Positions 8,610 through 17,385 of a stretch of 64,000 nt of DNA are shown here, piece by piece. This stretch comes from Streptomyces sp. MA5143a (lineage in GTDB: Bacteria > Actinomycetota > Actinomycetes > Streptomycetales > Streptomycetaceae): contig NZ_OLMK01000011.1 of assembly GCF_900290235.1 (NCBI RefSeq), forward strand, positions 1 to 64,000. The letters are read 5' to 3'. The notes beneath the pieces are model-generated. The model was not told the origin of the DNA, did not search any database, and was given only the letters and a program-made list of their open reading frames with translations. The translations under genes were made by a program, and so were the position numbers. Numbering within the stretch: position 1 is the first letter of the stretch; the number at the start of each line of letters is the position of its first letter.

Positions 8610-9539
8610 GTGAGTGAGACAACGCATGACGGCAGGCTCGCGGTGAGCGACCGCCCGTCGCCCGACGACGGGATCTCCGCGGCGGAACTGGCCGCCAAGT
8701 ACGGGCTGTCCGTGAGCGGTGCCCGGCCCGGACTCGCCGAGTACGTCCGCCAGATGTGGGGGCGGCGTCACTTCATCCTCGCCTTCTCCCAGGCGAAGCT
8801 CACCGCGCAGTACAGCCAGGCCAAGCTCGGCCAGCTGTGGCAGGTGGCCACCCCGCTGCTGAACGCGCTGGTGTACTTCCTGATCTTCGGCCTGATCCTC
8901 GACGCCGACCGCGGCATGTCCCGCGAGGTCTACATCCCGTTCCTGGTCACGGGTGTGTTCGTGTTCACCTTCACCCAGAGCTCGGTGATGGCGGGCGTCC
9001 GCGCGATCTCCGGCAACCTGGGCCTGGTGCGCGCGCTGCACTTCCCCCGGGCGTCGCTGCCCATCTCCTTCGCGCTCCAGCAGCTCCAGCAGTTGCTGTT
9101 CTCGATGATCGTGATGTTCGCCGTGGCGATCGGCTTCGGCAGCTACCCGTCGCTGTCCTGGCTGCTGATCCTCCCGGTGCTGGCGCTCCAGTTCTGCTTC
9201 AACACCGGCCTGGCCCTCGTCTTCGCCCGGATGGGAGCCAAGACCCCCGACCTCGCGCAGCTGATGCCGTTCGTGATGCGGACCTGGATGTACGCCTCCG
9301 GCGTCATGTTCTCCATCCCGGTGATGCTCGCCGACCACCCCCGGTGGATCGCCGACATCCTCCAGTGGAACCCGGCCGCCATCTACATGGACCTGATGCG
9401 CTTCGCGCTCATCGACGGCTACGGCTCCGAGAACCTGCCCCCGCACGTGTGGGCGGTCGCGGGCGGCTGGGCCGCACTGGTCGCGCTCGGCGGCTTCGTG
9501 TACTTCTGGAAGGCGGAGGAGAGGTACGGCCGTGGCTGA
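8610..9539 (+). CDS. ABC-2 type polysaccharide/teichoic acid export permease (TagG/Wzm-like)
   Basis: A 309-residue permease with an N-terminal cytoplasmic segment (to about residue 60), then six hydrophobic segments in the ABC-2 arrangement, including the QLWQVATPLLNALVYFLIFG region typical of polymer exporters. It would form the membrane channel that passes a lipid-linked polymer across the membrane. The GTG at 8610 follows a 96-bp gap after the glycosyltransferase, with GAGGA upstream at wide spacing. Its stop overlaps the start of the ATPase gene by eight bases, so the two form one transporter. Confidence 0.87.
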   Translation: MSETTHDGRLAVSDRPSPDDGISAAELAAKYGLSVSGARPGLAEYVRQMWGRRHFILAFSQAKLTAQYSQAKLGQLWQVATPLLNALVYFLIFGLILDADRGMSREVYIPFLVTGVFVFTFTQSSVMAGVRAISGNLGLVRALHFPRASLPISFALQQLQQLLFSMIVMFAVAIGFGSYPSLSWLLILPVLALQFCFNTGLALVFARMGAKTPDLAQLMPFVMRTWMYASGVMFSIPVMLADHPRWIADILQWNPAAIYMDLMRFALIDGYGSENLPPHVWAVAGGWAALVALGGFVYFWKAEERYGRG

Positions 9540-10308
9540 GACCCGCATTCCCACCGTCATCGCGGACGAGCTGCACATCGTCTACCGCGTCAACGGCGCC
9601 AAGACCGGCAAGGGCAGCGCCACCGCCGCCCTGAGCCGGATACTCAAGCGAGGCTCCGACGACGCGGCGCGGGGCGTGCGCAAGGTGCACGCCGTCAAGG
9701 GCGTCTCCTTCGTCGCCTACCGGGGCGAGGCCATCGGCCTCATCGGCTCCAACGGCTCCGGCAAGTCCACCCTGCTGCGCGCCATCGCCGGTCTCCTCCC
9801 CGCGGAGAAGGGCAAGGTCTACACCGACGGCCAGCCCTCCCTCCTCGGCGTCAACGCCGCCCTGATGAACGACCTCACGGGCGAACGGAACGTCATATTG
9901 GGCGGCCTCGCGATGGGCATGTCCCGCGAGCAGATCAAGGAGCGCTACCAGGAGATCGTCGACTTCTCGGGCATCAACGAGAAGGGCGACTTCATCACCC
10001 TGCCGATGCGCACCTACTCCTCCGGCATGGCGGCGCGTCTGCGCTTCTCCATCGCGGCGGCCAAGGACCACGACGTCCTGATGATCGACGAGGCCCTCGC
10101 CACGGGTGACCGCAAGTTCCAGAAGCGCTCCGAGGCCCGCATCCGCGAGCTGCGCAAGGAGGCCGGCACGGTCTTCCTCGTCAGCCACAACAACAAGTCG
10201 ATCCGGGACACCTGCGACCGGGTCCTGTGGCTGGAACGCGGCGAGCTGCGCATGGACGGACCGACCGAAGAGGTCCTGAAGGAGTACGAGAAGTTCACGG
10301 GCAAGTAG
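9532..10308 (+). CDS. ABC exporter ATPase (TagH/Wzt-like)
   Basis: A 258-residue ATPase that powers the adjacent permease. Walker A (GSNGSGKST) is near residue 75, the signature is the SSGMAARL variant usual in polysaccharide and teichoic acid exporters, and Walker B (DVLMIDEALATGD) follows. An extended N-terminal part before Walker A and no C-terminal carbohydrate-binding domain make it the short TagH/Wzt type. It is the last gene of the cluster and is followed by a strong terminator. Confidence 0.9.
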   Translation: MAETRIPTVIADELHIVYRVNGAKTGKGSATAALSRILKRGSDDAARGVRKVHAVKGVSFVAYRGEAIGLIGSNGSGKSTLLRAIAGLLPAEKGKVYTDGQPSLLGVNAALMNDLTGERNVILGGLAMGMSREQIKERYQEIVDFSGINEKGDFITLPMRTYSSGMAARLRFSIAAAKDHDVLMIDEALATGDRKFQKRSEARIRELRKEAGTVFLVSHNNKSIRDTCDRVLWLERGELRMDGPTEEVLKEYEKFTGK

Positions 10309-10713
10309 TCCGCCTCCGCCCGGGCCCCGCCGGAACTGCTCCGGTGGGGCCCGGCGTCTGCGGAGGAGAGGGTGACACGGCGTCCGCAAAGGAACCGCCA
10401 ACTCCGGCAAGGAACGGTCAACTCCGGCCACCCATAGGAATCTTGGGGGCAATCGGTGCGTTCTTGTGATGTGCAGGACACCCCGTCGGAGCATGGTGCG
10501 TTGTAGAACGTAAGCTGTACCGGTGCCGAATCGCGGCAAGTGGGTCCATAATGCGCGACACCCGGCATCCGCCGCACACGCTGACGATTGGGCGGCGTGT
10601 CCGAAATAGTGCGTCTTGGGTCGGCAGTGTAGAACGGGAGATGTGACGGCCATGGCTACGGAAACTCCCCAGCTCAACAACGCTTCCGCCGTCCCCGCCC
10701 CGGGTGACGAGCG
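10309..10713 (+). other. Promoter and leader region of the hopanoid operon
   Basis: This 405-bp gap contains the upstream terminator (10321-10353), a relatively AT-richer stretch from about 10430, two copies of the 9-mer TGTAGAACG (10502-10510 and 10628-10636), and a 21-codon open frame that runs into hpnC. The promoter should lie between 10430 and 10640. The repeated 9-mer could mark two similar promoters or operator half-sites, but a full -35/-10 pair was not recognised. Confidence 0.55.
10321..10353 (+). terminator. Terminator of the polymer cluster
   Basis: A 14-bp stem (10321-10334 with 10340-10353, one G-T wobble) around the loop ACTGC lies 13 bases after the ATPase stop. Its strength suggests the hopanoid operon downstream has its own promoter. 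Confidence 0.85.
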
Positions 10714-10717
10714 GTGA
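10652..10717 (+). CDS. Possible 21-residue leader peptide coupled to hpnC
   Basis: ATG 10652 opens a 21-codon frame whose stop (10715-10717) overlaps the GTG start of hpnC at 10714 as GTGA. GGGAG at 10636-10640 gives a spacing of 11 bases. The peptide is rich in Ala, Pro and Asn and has no recognisable domain. Every other junction in this operon is also coupled or very close, so translation of this frame would drive hpnC. It may be a regulatory leader or simply an untranslated accident; GTG 10643 is an in-frame alternative start. Confidence 0.4.
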   Translation: MATETPQLNNASAVPAPGDER

Positions 10718-11616
10718 CCGAAGGCGGGACGGCGCGCACCGGCGACCCGGAGCGCGACACCCTCGACAAGGCCGCGGCCGAGAACTTCCCCGTCGCGCCG
10801 TTCTTCCTGCCCCGGGCCTGGCGTGACGACCTGATGGCGCTGTACGGCTTCGCCCGCCTCGTCGACGACATCGGCGACGGCGACCTCGCCCCCGGCGGCG
10901 CCGACGCCCACCTCCTGGGCGTCCCCCCGCGGGACGCCGACGACCGGCTCCTCCTCCTCGACGCCTTCGAGGCCGACCTCGGCAAGGTCTTCGACGCCAC
11001 CCCCGGCCACCCCCTGCTGCGCACCCTCCAGCGCACGGTGCGCCGCCACCGCCTCGGCCCCGGACCCTTCCTCGACCTGATCGCGGCCAACCGCCAGGAC
11101 CAGCTCGTCACGCGCTACGAGACCCACGACGACCTGCTCGCCTACTGCGCGCTCTCCGCGAACCCCGTGGGTCGCCTGGTGCTCGCCGTCACCGGCACGA
11201 CCAGCCCCGAGCGGATCCGCCTGTCCGACGCGATCTGCACCGCGCTCCAGATCGTCGAACACCTCCAGGACGTGGCAGAGGACCTCCGTCGCGACCGCGT
11301 CTACCTGCCCGCCGAGGACCTGAAGCGCTTCCACGTCCAGGAGGCGGACCTGGCCGCGCCCACCGCGGGCGCGTCGGTACGCGCCCTGATCGCCTACGAG
11401 GCGGAACGTGCCCGCAAGCTGCTGGACGAGGGCGCCCCACTGGTGGGCAGCGTCCACGGCAGGCTGAGGCTGCTCCTCGCGGGGTTCGTGGCGGGGGGAA
11501 GGGCGGCCCTCCACGCGATCGCCGCCGCCGAACACGACGTACTTCCCGGCCCACCCAAGCCCGGCAGGCTCCGGTTGCTGCGGGGCATGGGCGCGGCCCT
11601 GCGAGGAGAGAGGTGA
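10714..11616 (+). CDS. hpnC: Squalene synthase-like protein HpnC (hydroxysqualene synthase)
   Basis: A 300-residue trans-isoprenyl diphosphate synthase-fold enzyme of the squalene/phytoene synthase group. In the three-step HpnCDE route, HpnD makes presqualene diphosphate from farnesyl diphosphate, HpnC converts it to hydroxysqualene, and HpnE reduces that to squalene. The aspartate-rich motif RLVDDIGD is near residue 48 and the second motif (LQDVAEDLRRDR) near residue 190. GTG 10714 overlaps the leader frame, and the stop overlaps hpnD as GTGA. The clean split into hpnC, hpnD and hpnE is the known bacterial hopanoid arrangement. Confidence 0.92.
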   Translation: MTEGGTARTGDPERDTLDKAAAENFPVAPFFLPRAWRDDLMALYGFARLVDDIGDGDLAPGGADAHLLGVPPRDADDRLLLLDAFEADLGKVFDATPGHPLLRTLQRTVRRHRLGPGPFLDLIAANRQDQLVTRYETHDDLLAYCALSANPVGRLVLAVTGTTSPERIRLSDAICTALQIVEHLQDVAEDLRRDRVYLPAEDLKRFHVQEADLAAPTAGASVRALIAYEAERARKLLDEGAPLVGSVHGRLRLLLAGFVAGGRAALHAIAAAEHDVLPGPPKPGRLRLLRGMGAALRGER

Positions 11617-12563
11617 TCCGGACCGTGGAGTCGGAACCACACGCGTCCGCGCCGGTACTCGCCGCCTACAGCTACTGCGAGGCCGTCACCGGACAGCAGG
11701 CCCGCAACTTCGCCTACGGCATCCGCTTGCTGCCGACGCCCAAGCGCCGCGCCATGTCCGCGCTGTACGCCTTCTCGCGGCGCGTCGACGACATCGGTGA
11801 CGGAGCCCTCGCGGCCGAGGTCAAGGCGGCCCGGCTGGAGGAGACCCGGTCGCTGCTCGCCCGGATCCGCGCGGGCACCGTCGACGAGGACGACACCGAC
11901 CCCGTGGTCGTGGCCCTCGCCCACACCGCGAGCCGTTTCCCCGTCCCGCTCGACGCCCTCGACGAACTCATCGACGGCGTCCTGATGGACGTACGCGGTG
12001 AGATCTACGAGACCTGGGACGACCTGAAGGTCTACTGCCGCTGCGTAGCCGGAGCCATCGGCCGCCTCTGCCTCGGCGTCTTCGGCACCGAACCCGCGGC
12101 ACGTGGAGCGGAGCGCGCACCCGAGTACGCCGACACCCTCGGCCTCGCCCTGCAACTCACCAACATCCTCAGGGACGTTCGCGAGGACGCCCTGGGCGGC
12201 AGAACGTATCTGCCCGGCGACGACCTCGCGAAATTCGGCTGCTCGGTGGGGTTCGCCGGGCCGCTCCCGCCGGCCGACTCCGATTTCGCGGGTCTGGTGC
12301 ACTTCGAGGTGCGCCGGGCCCGCGCCCTCTTCGCCGAGGGCTACCGCCTGCTGCCGATGCTGGACCGGCGCAGCGGAGCCTGCGTCGCCGCCATGGCGGG
12401 CATCTACCGGCGGCTGCTCGACCGCATCGAGCGCGAGCCGGAGGCGGTGCTGCGCGGCCGGGTCTCGTTGCCCGGACGCGAGAAGGCCTATGTCGCCGTA
12501 CGCGGACTGTCCGGTCTGGACACCCGCCACGCGTCCCGGCGTACCGTCAGGAGGCGCGTCTGA
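11613..12563 (+). CDS. hpnD: Presqualene diphosphate synthase HpnD
   Basis: A 316-residue squalene/phytoene synthase-family enzyme that condenses two farnesyl diphosphates. Both magnesium-binding aspartate motifs are intact: RRVDDIGD near residue 60 and LTNILRDVREDA near residue 190. The YAFSRR and YCRCVAG segments are typical of the presqualene-forming branch. It is translationally coupled to hpnC (GTGA at 11613), and its TGA overlaps the ATG of the following small gene (TGATG at 12561-12565). Confidence 0.93.
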   Translation: MIRTVESEPHASAPVLAAYSYCEAVTGQQARNFAYGIRLLPTPKRRAMSALYAFSRRVDDIGDGALAAEVKAARLEETRSLLARIRAGTVDEDDTDPVVVALAHTASRFPVPLDALDELIDGVLMDVRGEIYETWDDLKVYCRCVAGAIGRLCLGVFGTEPAARGAERAPEYADTLGLALQLTNILRDVREDALGGRTYLPGDDLAKFGCSVGFAGPLPPADSDFAGLVHFEVRRARALFAEGYRLLPMLDRRSGACVAAMAGIYRRLLDRIEREPEAVLRGRVSLPGREKAYVAVRGLSGLDTRHASRRTVRRRV

Positions 12564-12703
12564 TGGACAATCTGGATCAACGCGCTCCCATCGGGGACAA
12601 GTGGTACGCAACCCTCCGCGAGGCGGGGGCGTCCCTGACTGCGACGGCCTGCCGCGGACCGGTCCCTCGACCCGGCGGACCGGCAGGGGAGGGTGCGCGA
12701 TGA
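12563..12703 (+). CDS. 46-residue small protein between hpnD and hpnE
   Basis: An open frame from ATG 12563 to TGA 12701-12703 exactly fills the space between hpnD and hpnE. Its start overlaps the hpnD stop (TGATG) and its stop overlaps the hpnE ATG at 12700 (ATGA). The product is basic and Gly/Pro-rich at its end, has a central DKWYATLREAGASL stretch and one Cys, and no predicted membrane helix. A small family of this kind (labelled DUF6380, from memory) is annotated in streptomycete hopanoid loci. Precise double coupling argues for a real gene; function unknown. Confidence 0.65.
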   Translation: MDNLDQRAPIGDKWYATLREAGASLTATACRGPVPRPGGPAGEGAR

Positions 12704-14127
12704 CCGAAGCGGCACGGCCCGCAGGACCACCGGGCGAGAACCGTGGCGGCCGGCCCGGCGGCACGGCCGTGGTGGTCGGCGGAGGACTGGCGGGCGTCAC
12801 CACCGCCCTCGCCCTCGCCGACGCCGGTGTGCGGGTCACCCTGCTGGAAGGACGCCCGCGCCTCGGCGGACTGGCCTTCTCCTTCCAGCGCGGCACCCTC
12901 ACCGTCGACAACGGCCAGCATGTGTATCTGCGCTGCTGCACCGCCTACCGCTGGTTCCTCGACCGGATCGACGCCGCCGCGCTGGCTCCGCTGCAGAATC
13001 GTCTCGACGTGCCCGTGCTCGACGCGACGGGCAGGCCGGGCCGACGGCTCGGCCGACTGCGGCGCGACGCGCTGCCCGTGCCCCTGCACCTCGGGCGCAG
13101 CCTGGCCACGTACCCGCACCTCTCGCTCGCCGAGCGAGCCCAGGTGGGACGGGCCGCGCTGGCGCTGAAGGCGCTCGACCTCGACGACCCCACGCTGGAC
13201 GAGCGGGACTTCGCCGACTGGCTCACCGCACACGGCCAGTCCCCGCGTGCCGTCGAGGCGCTCTGGGACCTCGTGGGCGTCGCCACCCTCAACGCGGTGG
13301 CCAGGGACGCCTCCCTAGGCCTCGCCGCGATGGTCTTCAAGACGGGACTGCTGTCCGACCCCGGGGCCGCCGACATCGGCTGGGCCCATGTCCCGCTGGG
13401 CGAACTCCACGACCGGCCGGCCCACAAGGCCCTCGACTCGGCGGGCGTCCGCACCGAACTGCGGACCCGCGTCACCTCCGTCCGCGCCGGAGAGGACGGC
13501 GGCTGGCGCGTCGAGGTGCCCGGCGAGAGCCTGGACGCCGACGCGGTGGTCCTCGCCGTACCGCAGCGCGAGGCGTACCACCTGCTGCCGCCAGGCACGC
13601 TCGACCGGCCCGAGCGGCTGCTGGAGATCGGCACCGCGCCGATCCTCAACGTCCATGTGGTGTACGACCGCAAGGTGCTGAGCCGCCCGTTCTTCGCCGC
13701 GCTCGGCTCGCCCGTCCAGTGGGTCTTCGACCGGACCGAGGCGTCCGGGCTGGGCGAGGGCCAGTACCTGGCGCTGTCGCAGTCGGCCGCGCACCACGAG
13801 ATCGACGAGCCCGTGGCCGTGCTCCGCGAGCGCTATCTGCCCGAGCTGGAGCGGCTGCTGCCCGGCGCGCGCGGCGCGCGGGTGAAGGACTTCTTCGTGA
13901 CCCGGGAGCGCACCGCGACCTTCGCTCCCACCCCCGGCGTCGGACGGCTCAGGCCCGGCGCCCGCACCAAGGCACCCGGCCTGTACCTGGCCGGAGCGTG
14001 GACCGCCACCGGGTGGCCCGCGACCATGGAGAGTGCGGTCCGCAGCGGCGTGAGCGCGGCGGACGCCGCGCTCGCCGCCCTGGGCCGGCCCCGGGACCAC
14101 CTCTTCGTCCACGAGGAGGCAGCGTGA
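12700..14127 (+). CDS. hpnE: Hydroxysqualene dehydroxylase HpnE (FAD-dependent)
   Basis: A 475-residue FAD-dependent amine-oxidase/phytoene-desaturase-fold enzyme that reduces hydroxysqualene to squalene. The dinucleotide motif VVVGGGLAGVTTALALA is at about residues 24-40, followed by the glutamate that binds FAD ribose (LLEG) and RLGGLAFSF. The C-terminal FAD-contact segment (LYLAGAWTATGWPATMESAVRSG) is near residue 435. ATG 12700 is chosen over the much longer open frame because GGGGAGGG lies seven bases upstream and the stop of the small gene overlaps it. The downstream prenyl synthase frame starts as GTGA at its stop. Confidence 0.93.
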   Translation: MTEAARPAGPPGENRGGRPGGTAVVVGGGLAGVTTALALADAGVRVTLLEGRPRLGGLAFSFQRGTLTVDNGQHVYLRCCTAYRWFLDRIDAAALAPLQNRLDVPVLDATGRPGRRLGRLRRDALPVPLHLGRSLATYPHLSLAERAQVGRAALALKALDLDDPTLDERDFADWLTAHGQSPRAVEALWDLVGVATLNAVARDASLGLAAMVFKTGLLSDPGAADIGWAHVPLGELHDRPAHKALDSAGVRTELRTRVTSVRAGEDGGWRVEVPGESLDADAVVLAVPQREAYHLLPPGTLDRPERLLEIGTAPILNVHVVYDRKVLSRPFFAALGSPVQWVFDRTEASGLGEGQYLALSQSAAHHEIDEPVAVLRERYLPELERLLPGARGARVKDFFVTRERTATFAPTPGVGRLRPGARTKAPGLYLAGAWTATGWPATMESAVRSGVSAADAALAALGRPRDHLFVHEEAA

Positions 14128-14186
14128 CGCTCGAAGCGCATCCGAACGGTTCCCGCACTCTCGGCACCGCAACTAGAGGAGAGACT

Positions 14187-15254
14187 GTGCCCACTGTGCC
14201 CCCGGCCGCGACGGCAGCCGACGCGGTGGACGTGACCGCGCTCCTGGAGCGCGGGCGGACCCTGGCCACGCCCGTGCTGCGGGCGGCGATCGAGCGGCTC
14301 GCGCCCCCCATGAACACCGTCGCCGCCTATCACTTCGGCTGGATCGACACCCACGGCAACCCGGCCGCCGGGGACGGCGGCAAGGCCGTACGCCCCGCGC
14401 TGGCCGTCATGTCCGCCGAGGTCACCGGCGCCGCCCCCGAGGTCGGCATCCCCGGCGCGGTCGCGGTGGAGCTGGTGCACAACTTCTCGCTGCTGCACGA
14501 CGACCTCATGGACGGCGACGAACAGCGCCGCCACCGCGACACCGTCTGGAAGGCGTACGACCCCGCCCAGGCCATCCTCGTCGGTGACGCCCTGATGGTC
14601 CTCGCCAACGAGATCCTCCTCGAACTCGGCACCGCCGAGGCGGCCCGCGCCACCCGCCGTGTCACCACCGCGACCCGCGCGCTCATCGACGGACAGGCCC
14701 AGGACATCTCCTACGAGCACCGCGAGCGGGTGACCGTCGAGGAGTGCCTGGAGATGGAGGGCAACAAGACCGGCGCCCTGCTCGCCTGCGCCTGCTCCAT
14801 CGGCGCGGTCCTCGGCGGCGCCGACGACCACACCGCCGACACGCTGGAGAAGTACGGCTACCACCTCGGGCTCGCCTTCCAGGCCGTCGACGACCTGCTG
14901 GGCATCTGGGGCGACCCGGTCTCCACGGGCAAGCAGACCTGGAGCGACCTGCGCCAGCGCAAGAAGTCGCTGCCCGTGGTGGCCGCGCTCGCGGCGGGTG
15001 GCCCCGCCTCCGAGCAGCTCGGTGAACTCCTCGCCGCCGACGCCAAGAGCAGCGACTTCGAGAACTTCTCCGAGGGGGAGTTCGCCGCCCGCGCCGCCCT
15101 CATCGAGGAGGCCGGCGGCCGGGAGTGGACCGCAGAGGAGGCGCGCCGCCAGCACGCCGTAGCCATCGAGGCACTGGACTCGATCCGGATGCCCGAGCAC
15201 GTACGGGACCAGTTCACGGCCCTCGCCGACTTCGTCGTCGTACGGAAGAGATGA
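14187..15254 (+). CDS. Polyprenyl (probably farnesyl) diphosphate synthase
   Basis: A 355-residue all-helical trans-prenyl diphosphate synthase that should build the farnesyl diphosphate used by hpnD. The first aspartate-rich motif is HDDLMDGD (within LLHDDLMD) and the second is DDLLGIWGD; both are intact. AGGAG (14177-14181) five bases before GTG 14187 fixes the preferred start; an upstream GTG at 14124 that overlaps the hpnE stop would add 21 residues. Chain length cannot be read with certainty from the residues before the first Asp motif; operon context favours C15. Confidence 0.9.
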   Translation: MPTVPPAATAADAVDVTALLERGRTLATPVLRAAIERLAPPMNTVAAYHFGWIDTHGNPAAGDGGKAVRPALAVMSAEVTGAAPEVGIPGAVAVELVHNFSLLHDDLMDGDEQRRHRDTVWKAYDPAQAILVGDALMVLANEILLELGTAEAARATRRVTTATRALIDGQAQDISYEHRERVTVEECLEMEGNKTGALLACACSIGAVLGGADDHTADTLEKYGYHLGLAFQAVDDLLGIWGDPVSTGKQTWSDLRQRKKSLPVVAALAAGGPASEQLGELLAADAKSSDFENFSEGEFAARAALIEEAGGREWTAEEARRQHAVAIEALDSIRMPEHVRDQFTALADFVVVRKR

Positions 15255-15390
15255 CCGCCATCGGCCGACCGCCGACCGCCATCGGTCGAATAGCCCTCGC
15301 GTAGTCGCCGGCCGGTGCCCGTTCACCGGACACGCACCGGCCGACGGCTGACCCACCGCAGAGATCCGTCCACTGCACGAAGGGGAAGCC

Positions 15391-17385
15391 ATGACAGCGA
15401 CGACTGACGGAAGCACCGGGGCCCTGCCGCCCCGCGCTGCCTCGGCCAGCGACACCGACACCCACCCCCCGGTGGCGGCGGGGGGCCAGGACACCGCCGA
15501 ACGCGCCCTGCGGCGTGCCACCGCGTTCCTCCTCGCGCGTCAGGACGCCCAGGGCTGGTGGAAGGGCGACCTGGAGACCAACGTCACCATGGACGCCGAG
15601 GACCTGCTGCTCCGTCAGTTCCTGGGCATCCGCGACGAGGAGACGACACGGGCCGCCGCGCTGTTCATCCGGGGCGAGCAGCGCGAGGACGGCACCTGGG
15701 CGACCTTCTACGGAGGCCCGCCCGAACTCTCCGCGACCGTCGAGGCGTATGTCGCGCTGCGGCTGGCCGGTGACGATCCGTCGGAGCCGCACATGGCGAA
15801 GGCGTCCGCGTGGATCCGGGGGCGCGGAGGGATCGCCGCGGCCCGCGTCTTCACGCGGATCTGGCTCGCGCTGTTCGGCTGGTGGAAGTGGGACGACCTG
15901 CCGGAGATGCCGCCGGAGCTGATCTGGTTCCCGCAGTGGATGCCGCTGAACATCTACGACTTCGGGTGCTGGGCGCGGCAGACCATCGTGCCGCTCACCG
16001 TCGTCTCCGCCAAGCGCCCGGTGCGGCCCGCCCCGTTCCCGCTCGACGAACTGCACACCGACCCCGGCCGGCCCAACCCGACGGCGCCCCTCGACCCGCT
16101 GGGCACCTGGGAGGGCGCAGTCCAGCGGCTCGACAAGGTGCTGCACGGCTACCACAAGGTCGCGCTGAAGCGCCTGCGCGGGGCGGCGATGAACAGCGCG
16201 GCCCGCTGGATCATCGAGCGGCAGGAGAACGACGGCTGCTGGGGCGGCATCCAGCCGCCGGCCGTGTACTCGATCATCGCGCTCCATCTGCTCGGCTACG
16301 ACCTCCAGCACCCCGTGATGCGGGCGGGCCTGGAGTCCCTGGACCGGTTCGCCGTGTGGCGGGAGGACGGCGCCCGCATGATCGAGGCCTGCCAGTCACC
16401 CGTGTGGGACACCTGCCTCGCCACCATCGCCCTCGCCGACGCCGGCCTGCCCGCCGACCACCCCCAACTGGTCAGGGCCGCCGACTGGATGCTCGGCGAG
16501 GAGATCGTCCGCCCCGGCGACTGGTCCGTCAAACGCCCCCAACTCCCGCCGGGCGGCTGGGCGTTCGAGTTCCACAACGACAACTACCCCGACATCGACG
16601 ACACCGCCGAGGTGGTGCTCGCCCTGCGCAGGGTCAAGCACCCCGACCCCGAACGCGTGGAGAAGGCCATCGCCCGCGGCGTCCGCTGGACCCTCGGCAT
16701 GCAGTCGAGGAACGGCGCCTGGGGCGCCTTCGACGTCGACAACACCAGCGTCCTCCCCAACAAACTGCCCTTCTGCGACTTCGGCGAGGTCATCGACCCG
16801 CCGTCCGCCGACGTCACCGCCCACGTGGTGGAGATGCTCGCGGTCGAGGGCCTCTCCCACGACCCGCGCACCCGGCGCGGCATCGCATGGCTCCTCGCCG
16901 AACAGGAGCCGAGCGGCGCCTGGTTCGGCCGCTGGGGCGTCAACTACCTCTACGGAACGGGGTCCGTCGTCCCCGCCCTGGTCGCCGCCGGGCTCCCCGC
17001 CGCGCACCCGGCCATCCGCCGGGCCGTGGCCTGGCTGGAGACCGTCCAGAACGACGACGGCGGCTGGGGCGAGGACCTGCGCTCCTACCCCGACCCCGCC
17101 GAATGGGGCGGCAAGGGCACCTCCACCGCCTCCCAGACCGCCTGGGCGCTCCTCGCGCTGCTGGCCGCGGGGGAGCGGGACTCCAAGGCCGTGGAGCGCG
17201 GCGTCGCCTGGCTCGCACAGACCCAGCGCGGCGACGGCGGCTGGGACGAGCCCCAGTTCACCGGGACCGGCTTCCCGTGGGACTTCTCCATCAACTACCA
17301 CCTCTACCGTCAGGTTTTCCCGCTCACCGCGCTCGGCCGGTACGTCCACGGCGAACCGGCCGTGCTGAAGGCCGGGGCCAGCTGA
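15391..17385 (+). CDS. shc: Squalene-hopene cyclase
   Basis: A 664-residue monotopic membrane enzyme that cyclises squalene to hopene/hopanol. The catalytic acid motif D-x-D-D is at residues 401-404 (DIDDTAE), and QW repeats of the Q-x3-G-x-W type recur through the protein, for example near residues 50, 560 and 615. Length is slightly above the family norm because of a 45-residue Ala/Thr-rich N-terminus. ATG 15391 has an AGGGGA sequence upstream. A 136-bp gap separates it from the prenyl synthase, and its TGA overlaps the next ATG (TGATG). Confidence 0.96.
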   Translation: MTATTDGSTGALPPRAASASDTDTHPPVAAGGQDTAERALRRATAFLLARQDAQGWWKGDLETNVTMDAEDLLLRQFLGIRDEETTRAAALFIRGEQREDGTWATFYGGPPELSATVEAYVALRLAGDDPSEPHMAKASAWIRGRGGIAAARVFTRIWLALFGWWKWDDLPEMPPELIWFPQWMPLNIYDFGCWARQTIVPLTVVSAKRPVRPAPFPLDELHTDPGRPNPTAPLDPLGTWEGAVQRLDKVLHGYHKVALKRLRGAAMNSAARWIIERQENDGCWGGIQPPAVYSIIALHLLGYDLQHPVMRAGLESLDRFAVWREDGARMIEACQSPVWDTCLATIALADAGLPADHPQLVRAADWMLGEEIVRPGDWSVKRPQLPPGGWAFEFHNDNYPDIDDTAEVVLALRRVKHPDPERVEKAIARGVRWTLGMQSRNGAWGAFDVDNTSVLPNKLPFCDFGEVIDPPSADVTAHVVEMLAVEGLSHDPRTRRGIAWLLAEQEPSGAWFGRWGVNYLYGTGSVVPALVAAGLPAAHPAIRRAVAWLETVQNDDGGWGEDLRSYPDPAEWGGKGTSTASQTAWALLALLAAGERDSKAVERGVAWLAQTQRGDGGWDEPQFTGTGFPWDFSINYHLYRQVFPLTALGRYVHGEPAVLKAGAS

